From: Meishania litoralis
Lineage (GTDB): Bacteria > Bacteroidota > Bacteroidia > Flavobacteriales > Flavobacteriaceae
Direction: 5' to 3'
NCBI RefSeq assembly: GCF_042611095.1
Contig: NZ_JBHFPV010000001.1
Location: 1,798,001-1,862,000, forward strand
DNA length: 64,000 bases
The translations under genes were made by a program, and so were the position numbers. Shown here in pieces: positions 24,639-33,282 of this stretch. Within the stretch, counting starts at the first letter, position 1; every line of letters begins with the position of its first letter. The notes beneath the pieces were generated by a model. That model saw nothing but the letters and a program-made list of their open reading frames with translations, made no database searches and was not told where the DNA came from.

Positions 24639-26825
24639 ATGATCAAAATTTTGTTTCATGCGGCCATTTTCTTTTTGCTTGTATCCTGCGGTACCGAGGT
24701 AAAAAAGGAACTGGAAATTGATAAATGGCAGGCCCAAGCGGCCAATGTTGAAATTATAAGGGACGATTTCGGTGTGCCCCATATTTATGGGAAAACCGAT
24801 GCTGATGCTGTTTTCGGGCTACTGTATGCCCAATGTGAAGACGACTTCAACCGGGTGGAGCAAAATTATATATGGGCGACAGGCCGTTTGGCCGAAGTGG
24901 AAGGGGAAGAGGCTATTTACAGCGATTTAAGGGCAAAACTTTTTATGACCGAAGAAGAAGCGAAGGCCAATTATGAAAAAAGCCCGGAGTGGTTAAAGAA
25001 GCTTTGTGATGCCTTTGCCGATGGCATCAATTATTATTTGCATACCCATCCGGACGTGAAACCGAAACTATTGACCCATTTCGAGCCATGGATGCCGTTG
25101 TATTTTAGCGAAGGTTCTATCGGGGGCGATATCGAACGGATTTCCACGGAAAAAATAAAAGTTTTTTATGAGATCGGCATGGAAATTCCCGAAGCTGAGG
25201 AACTCCAAATCCAAAAACAGGAAGAAATGGCCGAACCGCAAGGCTCGAACGGAATCGCCATTTCGGGAAAATTGACCGAATCGGGCAATCCGTTGTTGTT
25301 GATCAATCCGCATACTTCATTTTATTTCAGGGGAGAGGTGCATGTCGTATCCGAAGAAGGTTTGAATGCCTATGGCGCGGTAACTTGGGGGCAGTTTTTT
25401 GTCTACCAAGGGTTTAACGAAAAAACAGGTTGGATGCACACCTCTACCTATACCGATGTCATGGACGAATTCAAGGAGAACATTCTGAACATCGACGATA
25501 AATTACTGTATCAATATGGTGAGGAAATGCGGCCTGTCAAGACTTCTGAAATCAGCTTAAAATACAAAGAAGGTAATGTTTTGAGGGAAAAATCGTTTCC
25601 CGCTTATCGCACCCATCACGGCCCGATTACACATCAAGTCGATGGTCGATGGACGGCCTCTGCCATGATGTGGGAGCCGGTAAAGGCTTTGGAGCAATCC
25701 TTTGTACGCACCAAGCAAGATGGTTATAGAGGTTTCCGTGAGATGATGGATATCCGCACGAATTCTTCGAACAATACCGTCTATGCCGATGCCGAAGGAA
25801 ATATTGCCTATTTCCATGGCAATTTTATCCCAAAGCGCGATACTATCTTTGATTATTCGAAACCTGTCGATGGAAGTAATCCGAAAACCGATTGGCAAGG
25901 CCTCCATACGGTCGATGAGAATATTCTGCTATTGAATCCTGAAAACGGTTGGTTACAAAACTGTAATTCTACGCCGTTTACGGCGGCCTTGGAGTTTAGT
26001 CCTAAGAAAGAGAATTATCCGAATTATATGTCATTGGACCGTGAAAACTTCAGGGGTATTCACGCCATTGATTTGTTAAAGGATAAAGTCGGATTTACCA
26101 TCGATGGACTTATCGAATTGGCCCACGACCCTTATCTGCCAGCCTTCGATGCGTTGATTCCAGGTTTGGTCCGAGCATATCATTGGAGGCACAACAAAAA
26201 CCCCAAGTTGAGCGAAGCAATCGATATTTTGGCCGAATGGGATTTTAAAACATCAAAAGAATCAGTGGCCATGACCTTGGCCCATTTCTATGGAACGAAG
26301 TACTACCAAGAGGGCAAATATAAAGAGGAAATGACGCCTATGGAGCGTGTCAAATTTTGGGGAAGCACCTCGCCCAATGATGAAAAATTAAGAATCTTTG
26401 AAGCGGTCATCGATCAATTGACGAAAGATTTTGGCACTTGGAAAATGCCCTGGGGCGAAGTCAATCGTTACCAACGTTTGAACGGTGATATACGTCAAGC
26501 CTTCGATGACACAAAACCAAGTATTCCTATAGGTTTTGCTTCGGGTCACTGGGGCGCTTTGGCCGCTTATGGCGCCCGATACGATAATGGCACGAAAAAA
26601 ATATATGGCACGCGGGGCAATAGTTTTGCGGCTGTGGTCGAGTTCGGCGATAAGGTCAAAGCGAAAAGTATCTTGGCCGGTGGACAAAGCGGCGACCCGA
26701 ATTCACCTCATTTTGAAGACCAGATACAGCGTTATGCCGATGTGGAATGGAAAGAAGTGGGTTATTATAAGGAAGATGTTTTGAAAAGGGCAACGAAAAA
26801 ATATCGGCCCGGGGAGGGTAATTAA
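24639..26825 (+). CDS. Penicillin acylase family lipoprotein (Ntn hydrolase)
   Basis: A 728-residue secreted amidase of the penicillin/acyl-homoserine-lactone acylase family. A lipoprotein signal peptide ends at Cys17 (LLVSC). In this family a single chain is cut autocatalytically at Gly-Ser and the new N-terminal serine is the nucleophile; here QGSNGIAISGKLTESGNP places it at Ser203, followed by the conserved NPHTSF region. The N-terminal block IIRDDFGVPHIYGKTDADAVFGLLYAQ (two parts, 39-65) and a late GNSFAAVVEFGDKV segment are also family hallmarks. The substrate is not predictable from sequence: acyl-homoserine lactones, N-acyl amino acids and beta-lactams are all known for relatives. The lipid anchor suggests action at the cell envelope. 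Confidence 0.9.
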   Translation: MIKILFHAAIFFLLVSCGTEVKKELEIDKWQAQAANVEIIRDDFGVPHIYGKTDADAVFGLLYAQCEDDFNRVEQNYIWATGRLAEVEGEEAIYSDLRAKLFMTEEEAKANYEKSPEWLKKLCDAFADGINYYLHTHPDVKPKLLTHFEPWMPLYFSEGSIGGDIERISTEKIKVFYEIGMEIPEAEELQIQKQEEMAEPQGSNGIAISGKLTESGNPLLLINPHTSFYFRGEVHVVSEEGLNAYGAVTWGQFFVYQGFNEKTGWMHTSTYTDVMDEFKENILNIDDKLLYQYGEEMRPVKTSEISLKYKEGNVLREKSFPAYRTHHGPITHQVDGRWTASAMMWEPVKALEQSFVRTKQDGYRGFREMMDIRTNSSNNTVYADAEGNIAYFHGNFIPKRDTIFDYSKPVDGSNPKTDWQGLHTVDENILLLNPENGWLQNCNSTPFTAALEFSPKKENYPNYMSLDRENFRGIHAIDLLKDKVGFTIDGLIELAHDPYLPAFDALIPGLVRAYHWRHNKNPKLSEAIDILAEWDFKTSKESVAMTLAHFYGTKYYQEGKYKEEMTPMERVKFWGSTSPNDEKLRIFEAVIDQLTKDFGTWKMPWGEVNRYQRLNGDIRQAFDDTKPSIPIGFASGHWGALAAYGARYDNGTKKIYGTRGNSFAAVVEFGDKVKAKSILAGGQSGDPNSPHFEDQIQRYADVEWKEVGYYKEDVLKRATKKYRPGEGN

Positions 26826-26856
26826 TCAATTCGCAAATTTGACGGTTGCAAAGCGG

Positions 26857-27510
26857 TTATTCTTTGGTAATGATCAAAGTCGCCTTGAAACCTTCCGACA
26901 ACAACCATTTGTTCGAATAGATAACCTGCCCCTGATCATCGTAAACATCGACTTGGGCCGTATTGGGTGAAGAAGACCCTTCATTGAGTGCCACGAAATC
27001 CAGCTTGTTGAACCCCGGTTTTAAATCGACGTTAATGCCTTTAAAGGCTCCCGTCAAAAGAAGATTGGGTTCTACCATAACATCGTTGACATAAATCTTT
27101 ACGCGATCGCCATCGACATATTCGTGGTCGCGACATACGATGCCCACAAATTTGCCATTGCTCTTGACATCGCCCATATACATATCGCCAAAGCGTTCCT
27201 TACTACCGCCCTCCTTTTCGGGACCTCTTACTTTGGGATCAATCTTCATTCCGGTTCCGGCTTGAACGAGTTCCCTGTCGGGAAGCATTTTAATGGGCTT
27301 TTTCGGATTCAAATCCAAATTGACCTCGGGTTTCTTGTCAAGAACCGATGGGATCTTTAAGGCAGTACCCTTGTCGGCTTTTCCATCTTCGTCCAACTTA
27401 TTGGCCGCTTCGATCTTCAATGGCCTTTGGGTAGGCAAATCGGTTTGCCCAAATCCATTTATTGAAAGCAGCATGAAGATAAGTACCGATAACAGATAAT
27501 TTCTAGACAT
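26857..27510 (-). CDS. Secreted protein of unknown function
   Basis: A 217-residue exported protein. The start at MSRNYLLSVLIFML gives a clean signal peptide ending near GFGQ; an upstream in-frame ATG (27543) adds 11 residues before it and is less likely. The mature part has a basic, proline-rich linker and a C-terminal beta-rich domain (about 110-217) with repeated short strands such as GFNKLDFVALNEG and AQVDVYDDQGQVIYS, similar in style to Bacteroidota surface or carbohydrate-binding folds. No catalytic motif is visible. It is 74 bases downstream of the SGNH hydrolase gene on the same strand. Confidence 0.75.
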   Translation of the reverse strand: MSRNYLLSVLIFMLLSINGFGQTDLPTQRPLKIEAANKLDEDGKADKGTALKIPSVLDKKPEVNLDLNPKKPIKMLPDRELVQAGTGMKIDPKVRGPEKEGGSKERFGDMYMGDVKSNGKFVGIVCRDHEYVDGDRVKIYVNDVMVEPNLLLTGAFKGINVDLKPGFNKLDFVALNEGSSSPNTAQVDVYDDQGQVIYSNKWLLSEGFKATLIITKE

Positions 27511-27584
27511 GGCATCCGAAAAATTATGGAATAAAGATAGCAATTACCTTGCCACAGGGACTTAAAGACCTGTTAAATTCGATG

Positions 27585-28337
27585 TTATGTCCGTTGAACG
27601 GAAATACTTTCGCGAACGGTTTTTGCTATCAATCGATGGCCTTCGGTATTTGGATGTATCGGATCTTCATCATAGCAGTTTGCCCTCTTTTCATATAAAG
27701 GGGTGCGGATATCTATTTTTGCCATACAGGATGGATGGTCGATATTCATTACGATACGCTTGAATTCTTGCAAAACCTCCTTGTCATACTCAGGATATGG
27801 ATTTAAATAACCATATGGCTGGGAATCGTTTTCAGGACTTGCTTTTTGAACAATGTCAAGGGCCAAGGGAGGAGGGGTCAAAAGAATCGCTTTGATCTGG
27901 CGTTGTTTTATCTTTTCAAGAAACGTATAGACCCCGATTTTAAAACTGTCAAAAAGCTCTTGCGAGGGTTTGCCATAGATACCGCAGTTGATACCGTAGC
28001 AAAAAGTGGCGAAATCGATAGGTTCTTTGTCCAGTTCGGCATCGAGTCTTTCAAAAAGGTAAGGTCTTGGGCCGGGATGGATTTCTTCGGTCAGGCCGGT
28101 AACCGTTTCACTGCTTTTGCCATAGTTCAGGAAGCGCAGCTTTAAGTCGGGATATAGACTGTCATACTCGGTCTGGAGCATTTGCACGTACCCATTGCCC
28201 ATTGCCGTAATACTGTCACCAAAGCATCCGATGACCTGATTTTTTTGAAGTTTTACTTTTTGTTCTCGAATACAGCCCGAGGCCATAATGCCAAGTGTAG
28301 CCATTGCCGACCGCGCTATGAATCTCCGTCTGTTCAT
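27585..28337 (-). CDS. SGNH/GDSL-family hydrolase, exported lipoprotein
   Basis: A 250-residue esterase-type hydrolase. Block I is CFGDSITAMGNG with the catalytic Ser42, and block V is DPIHPNTEGH with Asp225 and His228; block III contains CYGIN. The start MNRRRFIARSAM gives a twin-arginine-like signal followed by a lipobox at Cys22 (MASGC), so the protein is probably Tat-exported and lipid-anchored. This ATG overlaps the stop of the dipeptidase gene in an ATGA arrangement, which decides the start against a longer upstream frame. The substrate is unknown; carbohydrate O-acetyl or lipid esters are typical of the family. Confidence 0.87.
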   Translation of the reverse strand: MNRRRFIARSAMATLGIMASGCIREQKVKLQKNQVIGCFGDSITAMGNGYVQMLQTEYDSLYPDLKLRFLNYGKSSETVTGLTEEIHPGPRPYLFERLDAELDKEPIDFATFCYGINCGIYGKPSQELFDSFKIGVYTFLEKIKQRQIKAILLTPPPLALDIVQKASPENDSQPYGYLNPYPEYDKEVLQEFKRIVMNIDHPSCMAKIDIRTPLYEKRANCYDEDPIHPNTEGHRLIAKTVRESISVQRT

Positions 28338-29398
28338 TTCCAAACCTTTTGTAGAAAGCGAATAAAATTCATGTGCATGATATTCGCGATATCTTTGTTC
28401 GAGTATCCACGTTTCGACAAAAGAACTGGGATTTTTTGTAAGTCCGCAATGGTTTCCAAATCCGTCGGGCATTGTTCCTTACCGAACCCTCCATCAAGAT
28501 CTGTTCCTATCCCCACATGGTTTGCGTTACCTGCCAATTGGCAAATATGGTCGATATTATCGAGCATCTGAGATAAGGAAACGTTCATGCCGTCGGGGGT
28601 CGATTGCCCCCTTACCCAATTCGGAACCATCATCCAGGCGTCCAAGGCCACCCCGATGACGGCGCCCCTACTGATCAGTTCCTTAATCTGTTCATCTGAG
28701 AATTGCCGATTGTGATCGACCAAGGCCCTACAATTGTTATGGCTTGCCCAAACCGGACCCTGATAACAATCCATGGTTTGCCAAAAACTTTCATCACATA
28801 GATGTGTTGCATCCAAAATAAGGTTCAGGCGTTCGATTTCCTTTAGCAACGCTTTGCCCTTTATACCGATACCACCCGACGAATCGGTACCGAAAGCGTA
28901 TGTTCCCGGACCGTAATGGGCCGGTCCGATGGCCCGAAGACCTTGCCCGTATGATGTCTGTAAATGATCTATGGTAACAATGGAATCGGCCCCTTCGAGG
29001 CTTAAGATGTACCCTATCGGTTTTTTTTCGACATTTTTTTTCCAAAGTTCCAAATGGGCTTCAAGGTCATTTTTGTTTTTGATCTGTACCATTTCACCGA
29101 TGGCTTCCATCGATCGGTACCAGGCCAATTGCCCTTGTGTCTGTGCCCAGGCCTGTTGGGGCGAATTCCATCCCGGTAGGGGATTGTCCCTATGCACGTA
29201 ACGTGCAATCTGGGTAGCGATACAAAGGCCGATATTGCCCTTGCGCATGGCATCAAGCGAGACGGTATTTTTACCGCGATCAGGCTTGTCGGCCATGCCG
29301 GCTTCGCTTTTGCGTATCTCATCGACCGTCCATGTAAGGTCTCGGTTCCATTCCATGGCGTTCATCGCCAGATCGAGATGTGCATCGAATATGAACAT
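28334..29398 (-). CDS. Membrane-dipeptidase-type zinc dipeptidase (peptidase M19)
   Basis: A 354-residue metallopeptidase of the renal dipeptidase family, which splits dipeptides including those with a C-terminal D-amino acid. Metal ligands fit the family: His7 and Asp9 (DAHLD), Glu135 (LSLEGADS), His199 (LDATHLCD), His220 (PVWASHNN), and catalytic-region Asp300 (GIGTDLDGG). There is no signal peptide, so it should act in the cytoplasm. It overlaps the upstream gene by one base (TGATG) and the downstream gene by four, a strongly coupled position in an operon with a D-serine/D-threonine type PLP enzyme, which fits release of D-amino acids from peptides. Confidence 0.92.
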   Translation of the reverse strand: MFIFDAHLDLAMNAMEWNRDLTWTVDEIRKSEAGMADKPDRGKNTVSLDAMRKGNIGLCIATQIARYVHRDNPLPGWNSPQQAWAQTQGQLAWYRSMEAIGEMVQIKNKNDLEAHLELWKKNVEKKPIGYILSLEGADSIVTIDHLQTSYGQGLRAIGPAHYGPGTYAFGTDSSGGIGIKGKALLKEIERLNLILDATHLCDESFWQTMDCYQGPVWASHNNCRALVDHNRQFSDEQIKELISRGAVIGVALDAWMMVPNWVRGQSTPDGMNVSLSQMLDNIDHICQLAGNANHVGIGTDLDGGFGKEQCPTDLETIADLQKIPVLLSKRGYSNKDIANIMHMNFIRFLQKVWK

Positions 29399-30513
29399 CA
29401 GATGGTTATGCTTTGGTTACGGGCGGCCACTTTCCAAACGGTAGTGATCCGTCCTTTTTCGACTACCTGCAAGTTTTCGTATTTGGCCACTGTAGGGCAA
29501 ATATGTACCGGGATGGCGTAAACAACATCGCCGATAGTATATGAATCATTGTTTTTACATTCGAGCACAAAATGCTCCTCGCTTTGCCCGACCTGTTTGC
29601 AATCGTCACCAAGATTTAGAAATCGAACCCTTGGAAAAGGCATTTCAGAGGCCATCGATTTGTGCCCAAGGTCAAGACAGATGGTTTTGTTATCAGGTTT
29701 GCTGATGACCCTTGTCATAAGCACTGCAGCAGGAATGAAATCCATTTCAGGGAACAGTTGGGCGTATCCCCCATCCCATAGCACAGTTGTCCCGGGACTT
29801 GCATCAACTCCCTCGCGTTCAGCGTGAAAGGGGAAGGATGGCGAGCCGCCGGCAACGACATCTTTGACCATGATACCATTGGCTTCGATTTTATTCTTTA
29901 GGCCCAATACAATCTTGAATGCCGAATCACAGGCTCGTTTTCTTTCCTTCGGATCCGCATTGCGGAGGTGCCCGTCGTAGACATGTAATCCTTCAGGTTC
30001 GATTTCAGGAATTTTGCTCATGATACTGTATAACCGAACTGCTTCTTCTCCTGGAAGAATGCCCGTTCTGTTCATACCATTATTGATGTCCATCCAAAGC
30101 GAAACTTGCATTTCTTTTTCTTTTGCCATTTGGGCAAACCTGTCGATAATCGTTTCATTGTCGACCAATGCGGAAAATTTAGACTCGGGAAAGGTCTTCA
30201 TCAGTTTGAAAAAACGTTCCATATTGGCCCCTACGGGCTGCATGGCCAATAAAATGTCCGGGGCTTTGCACAGGGCCAATAGTTCGGCTTCGGCGATTGT
30301 GGCACACTTGAACTTTTCGATACCGGCATCAAGTTGCATTTTTATGATCTCGGCATTTTTATGCGTCTTGATATGCGGGCGTAATCGTGAAGTTCCGCCG
30401 GCCATTGAAATCATTGTATTAATGTTTTTGGCTATTCTATCAGGATATACCAATAAAGAAGGCGTGATTACCTCAGAAGTATCATCTAAATTGTACCAAT
30501 CGCTGTTTTTCAC
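29398..30513 (-). CDS. D-serine dehydratase / D-threonine aldolase-like PLP enzyme (fold-type III)
   Basis: A 371-residue PLP enzyme of the alanine-racemase-barrel class. RPHIKTHKN places the PLP lysine at Lys49, and the C-terminal VHICPT motif supplies the His and Cys metal ligands typical of metal-activated D-threonine aldolases and DSD1-type D-serine dehydratases; GGSPSFP and PGTTVLWDGGY are further family blocks. Aldolase and dehydratase cannot be told apart from sequence alone. The neighbouring RidA, which removes the 2-aminoacrylate made by serine dehydratases, and the GntP/DsdX-type transporter favour D-serine dehydratase. The gene is coupled to the dipeptidase gene by a TGATG overlap. 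Confidence 0.88.
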   Translation of the reverse strand: MKNSDWYNLDDTSEVITPSLLVYPDRIAKNINTMISMAGGTSRLRPHIKTHKNAEIIKMQLDAGIEKFKCATIAEAELLALCKAPDILLAMQPVGANMERFFKLMKTFPESKFSALVDNETIIDRFAQMAKEKEMQVSLWMDINNGMNRTGILPGEEAVRLYSIMSKIPEIEPEGLHVYDGHLRNADPKERKRACDSAFKIVLGLKNKIEANGIMVKDVVAGGSPSFPFHAEREGVDASPGTTVLWDGGYAQLFPEMDFIPAAVLMTRVISKPDNKTICLDLGHKSMASEMPFPRVRFLNLGDDCKQVGQSEEHFVLECKNNDSYTIGDVVYAIPVHICPTVAKYENLQVVEKGRITTVWKVAARNQSITI

Positions 30514-30523
30514 TATCCTTTTT

Positions 30524-30991
30524 TTAATACAGTTCGAACATGGCCTCGATTTCCACGGCGATTCCTCCTGGTAACATCATACCTACGGCACTTCGCACCC
30601 CGACCCCATTATCGGATCCAAAAACATCGGCCATCAATTCGCTAAACCCATTGATGACCAGCGGGTGGTCGCCAAATTCGGGAGTACAATTGACCATGCC
30701 CAAAGTCTTAACGATGCGCTTTATCCGATCAACGTCACCGAAATGAGTGGTTATAGTCGACAGCATGGTGAGCCCTACCTGACGGGCGGCACGTTTTCCA
30801 CCATCGAGATCGAGTGTGTCTCCGACCCGACCTTTGAATAAAGTACCATCGGTGTTCACAGGCCCTTGACCCGAAACGTACAAAAAATTATCGATGACCA
30901 AAACGGGTTTGTAAAGCCCTGCCGGGGGCGGTGCAGGGGGCAAAGTAAGCCCTAAGGCCTTGATTCTTTCAGAAGGTTTGTTGTCGCTCAT
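30524..30991 (-). CDS. RidA/YjgF-family imine deaminase
   Basis: A 155-residue trimer-forming protein of the Rid family, whose members hydrolyse enamine/imine products of PLP enzymes. Arg133 in VRSAVGMMLPGG corresponds to the substrate-binding arginine of RidA (Arg105 in E. coli), and the ending GIAVEIEAMFEL is characteristic. The N-terminal extension with PPAPPPAG is longer than in E. coli RidA and typical of the subgroup found beside amino-acid catabolic enzymes. It lies 10 bases from the genes on either side, between a transporter and a D-serine-type enzyme, so its likely job is to clear 2-aminoacrylate. Confidence 0.9.
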   Translation of the reverse strand: MSDNKPSERIKALGLTLPPAPPPAGLYKPVLVIDNFLYVSGQGPVNTDGTLFKGRVGDTLDLDGGKRAARQVGLTMLSTITTHFGDVDRIKRIVKTLGMVNCTPEFGDHPLVINGFSELMADVFGSDNGVGVRSAVGMMLPGGIAVEIEAMFELY

Positions 30992-31001
30992 AAGAAAAAA
31001 A

Positions 31002-32318
31002 TTAAATGAATATATCTAAGACCAGTACACCGATAAGACCCATTACACCCACGGTTGTCTCCATCACCGTCCAGGTTTTCAGTGTATCTTTTATCGAGAG
31101 GTTGAAATACTCTTTGTACAACCAGAAGCCGCCATCGTTTACATGGGAGAACATCAAACTACCGGACCCAATGGCCAAGACCATCAACTCGGCGTTTATT
31201 CCGGTATTGGCCACCAAGGGAAGGGCGATTCCCGCTGCGGTCAAACCGGCCACGGTGGCAGATCCTACGCAGACCCTGATTACCGTTGCGATCAACCATG
31301 CCAAAACCAAAGGTGAAATTGTGGAACCTTTGAGCATCTCACCAATGTAATCGCTAACGCCGCTGTCGATCAAGATTTGTTTCAATGCCCCGGCCCCGGC
31401 AATGATCAACAATACCATCGTGATACCTGAAACGGCATTGGCGACCGTATCCATTACCTCGACCATCGTTCTACCCCTGCGAAGTCCTAAAGTGTATATT
31501 GCGACCAGCACCGATAACAGCATGGCCATTACCGGATCGCCCAAAATAGCCGTCGTTTTTCTGAGAATATTCCCTTCGGGAAGAATCAATGCCATTATCG
31601 ATGCGAGCCCGATCAGTATGACCGGCAACAAAGCGGTCAGAATACTTGTTGCCGTACCGGGCATTTCTTCATCGGTCAAAACCTTTGGATTCAAAAAAGC
31701 CTTTAACGGAGTGGCCTTAATATTTTTAATGGTCCGCGAAAACAATGGTCCGGCGACAACGATGGCCGGAATGGCGATAACAATTCCGTAAAGCAAGGTT
31801 TTACCGATATCGGCCCCGAACATTACGGCTATTCCCGTTGGGGCAGGGTGTGGTGGCAAGTAACCATGTGTCACCGACAAAGAGGCCAGCATGGGTAGTC
31901 CAACATAGATCAAGGGAAGCCCTGTAGTCGCTGCTATTGTAAAGACCAAAGGAACAAGGATGACGAATCCTACGGTATAGAACATGGGAATGCCAACGAT
32001 AAATCCGGTAAGAACGACCGCCCATTGCACGTTTTTCTTTCCGAATTTGTTCACTAGCTGCATGGTGATACGTTGGGCAGCACCACTATCGGCCACTAAT
32101 TTTCCGAGCATGGCACCCAATCCGAGTATAAGAATCAGATACCCCAAAGTGCTTCCAATACCCGTTTGAATGGCCTGGATAGTCGCCAGAAAATCCATTC
32201 CTTCGGCAATACCCACTAAAATTGATACAATAATAAAAGATAAAAAGGCATTTAACTTGAATCGAACTATAAGAATGAAAAGAAGTACGATTCCGGCAAT
32301 TACGATGGCCAAGGGCAT
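31002..32318 (-). CDS. GntP/DsdX-family proton symporter
   Basis: A 438-residue inner-membrane transporter with about 12 hydrophobic segments. GIPMFYTVGFVILVPL, THGYLPPHPAP and the late CVGSATVAGLTAAGIALP are hallmark segments of the gluconate/D-serine (GntP, DsdX) family. It is the first gene of a minus-strand operon with RidA, a D-serine/D-threonine enzyme and a dipeptidase, so D-serine or a related D-amino acid is a more likely substrate than gluconate; no gluconate kinase is in view. A TATATTTG element 25 bases upstream could be its promoter. Confidence 0.9.
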   Translation of the reverse strand: MPLAIVIAGIVLLFILIVRFKLNAFLSFIIVSILVGIAEGMDFLATIQAIQTGIGSTLGYLILILGLGAMLGKLVADSGAAQRITMQLVNKFGKKNVQWAVVLTGFIVGIPMFYTVGFVILVPLVFTIAATTGLPLIYVGLPMLASLSVTHGYLPPHPAPTGIAVMFGADIGKTLLYGIVIAIPAIVVAGPLFSRTIKNIKATPLKAFLNPKVLTDEEMPGTATSILTALLPVILIGLASIMALILPEGNILRKTTAILGDPVMAMLLSVLVAIYTLGLRRGRTMVEVMDTVANAVSGITMVLLIIAGAGALKQILIDSGVSDYIGEMLKGSTISPLVLAWLIATVIRVCVGSATVAGLTAAGIALPLVANTGINAELMVLAIGSGSLMFSHVNDGGFWLYKEYFNLSIKDTLKTWTVMETTVGVMGLIGVLVLDIFI

Positions 32319-32342
32319 AGCGAATACTTTAAATCAAGTAAT

Positions 32343-32350
32343 CAAATATA
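32343..32350 (-). promoter_or_regulatory. Promoter -7 element of the GntP operon
   Basis: On the minus strand the sequence TATATTTG fits TAnnTTTG, 24 bases before the transporter ATG. No clear -33 TTG is present at the usual distance. It would drive the operon ending near 26857-27585. Confidence 0.42.
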
Positions 32351-32382
32351 CCATTTTGCCCATATAACGGAATCTATTCCAT

Positions 32383-32417
32383 AAAAAAAGGAGGAGTTCA
32401 AAAGCTCCTCCTTTTTT
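32383..32417 (-). terminator. Rho-independent terminator downstream of the aquaporin gene
   Basis: AGGAGGAG-TTCAAAAG-CTCCTCCT flanked by an A-run on one side and a T-run on the other is a bidirectional-looking hairpin. It lies eight bases after the aquaporin stop on the minus strand and separates it from the GntP operon promoter. Confidence 0.85.
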
Positions 32418-32424
32418 CAGGACT

Positions 32425-33117
32425 TTAATCGTTTGTTTCGGGGGACAGAAATTTGTAGAGCAGTCCGGCGAGTATTGCGCCTATAATCGGTGCCACAATA
32501 AACAGCCATAATTGCCCCAAAGCCCAATCACCTACAAAAAGGGCTTGACTGATGCTTCGTGCCGGGTTGACCGAGGTGTTCGTAACGGGAATACTTATCA
32601 GATGAATAAGTGTCAAACACAACCCTATTGCCAATCCTGCAAAACCAGCGGGAGCCTTGGTGTAGGTGGATCCCAAAATCACAAAAAGGAATATTAAAGT
32701 CATGACAATTTCGGTTACCAAAGCCGAGGTCATTCCATAACCTCCAGGGGAATGCTCCCCATATCCATTTGCGGCAAAACTGCCGATGCCTTCGTACCCC
32801 ATCTGTCCCGTAACGATTATGTACAATATTGCCGCCCCGACAATGGCCCCGGTAATCTGGGCAATGATATAGGGTATCAGGTCTTTTCCATCGAAACGGC
32901 CACCGATCCAAAGACCGATCGAAACCGCAGGGTTCAAATGACAACCAGAAATATGGCCAATGGCATAGACCATCGTCACCACGGTAAGGCCAAAGGCAAG
33001 CGCGACGCCAACAAAACCGATTCCCACATCTGGAAATCCTGCCGCAAGGACTGCACTGCCACATCCTCCAAGAACCAACCAAAGGGTTCCGATAAATTCA
33101 GCGATTAGTTTTTTCAT
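32425..33117 (-). CDS. aqpZ: Aquaporin Z-type water channel
   Basis: A 230-residue, six-helix channel. The two pore half-helices carry NPA at 62-64 (GCHLNPAVS) and 184-186 (TSVNPARS). The stretch LTLIHLISIPVTNTSVNPAR (169-188) matches E. coli AqpZ and includes the His172 and Arg187 selectivity-filter residues, so a water-specific pore rather than a glycerol channel is expected. It is a single-gene unit, with a terminator directly downstream and a 165-base divergent region shared with the aminotransferase-fold gene. Confidence 0.95.
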   Translation of the reverse strand: MKKLIAEFIGTLWLVLGGCGSAVLAAGFPDVGIGFVGVALAFGLTVVTMVYAIGHISGCHLNPAVSIGLWIGGRFDGKDLIPYIIAQITGAIVGAAILYIIVTGQMGYEGIGSFAANGYGEHSPGGYGMTSALVTEIVMTLIFLFVILGSTYTKAPAGFAGLAIGLCLTLIHLISIPVTNTSVNPARSISQALFVGDWALGQLWLFIVAPIIGAILAGLLYKFLSPETND

Positions 33118-33282
33118 CGTAAAAAAGTTTTAGTTAATGTTTCAAATTTTAGTGTCGTTCAATTTAGTTAAAAAAATCTTAATTATACGGATAAAGTTCT
33201 TTCGCACATAGAATTAATAAATTGATAATTAGAGAAATGTGACTTTTTCTTTTTTTATCTTGTTAGTTAAAATAAGACGGAA

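Noticed and set aside
28338..28472. A 45-codon N-terminal extension of the SGNH hydrolase
   Set aside because: It overlaps the dipeptidase gene and would bury the Tat/lipoprotein signal; the ATGA overlap start is the natural one.
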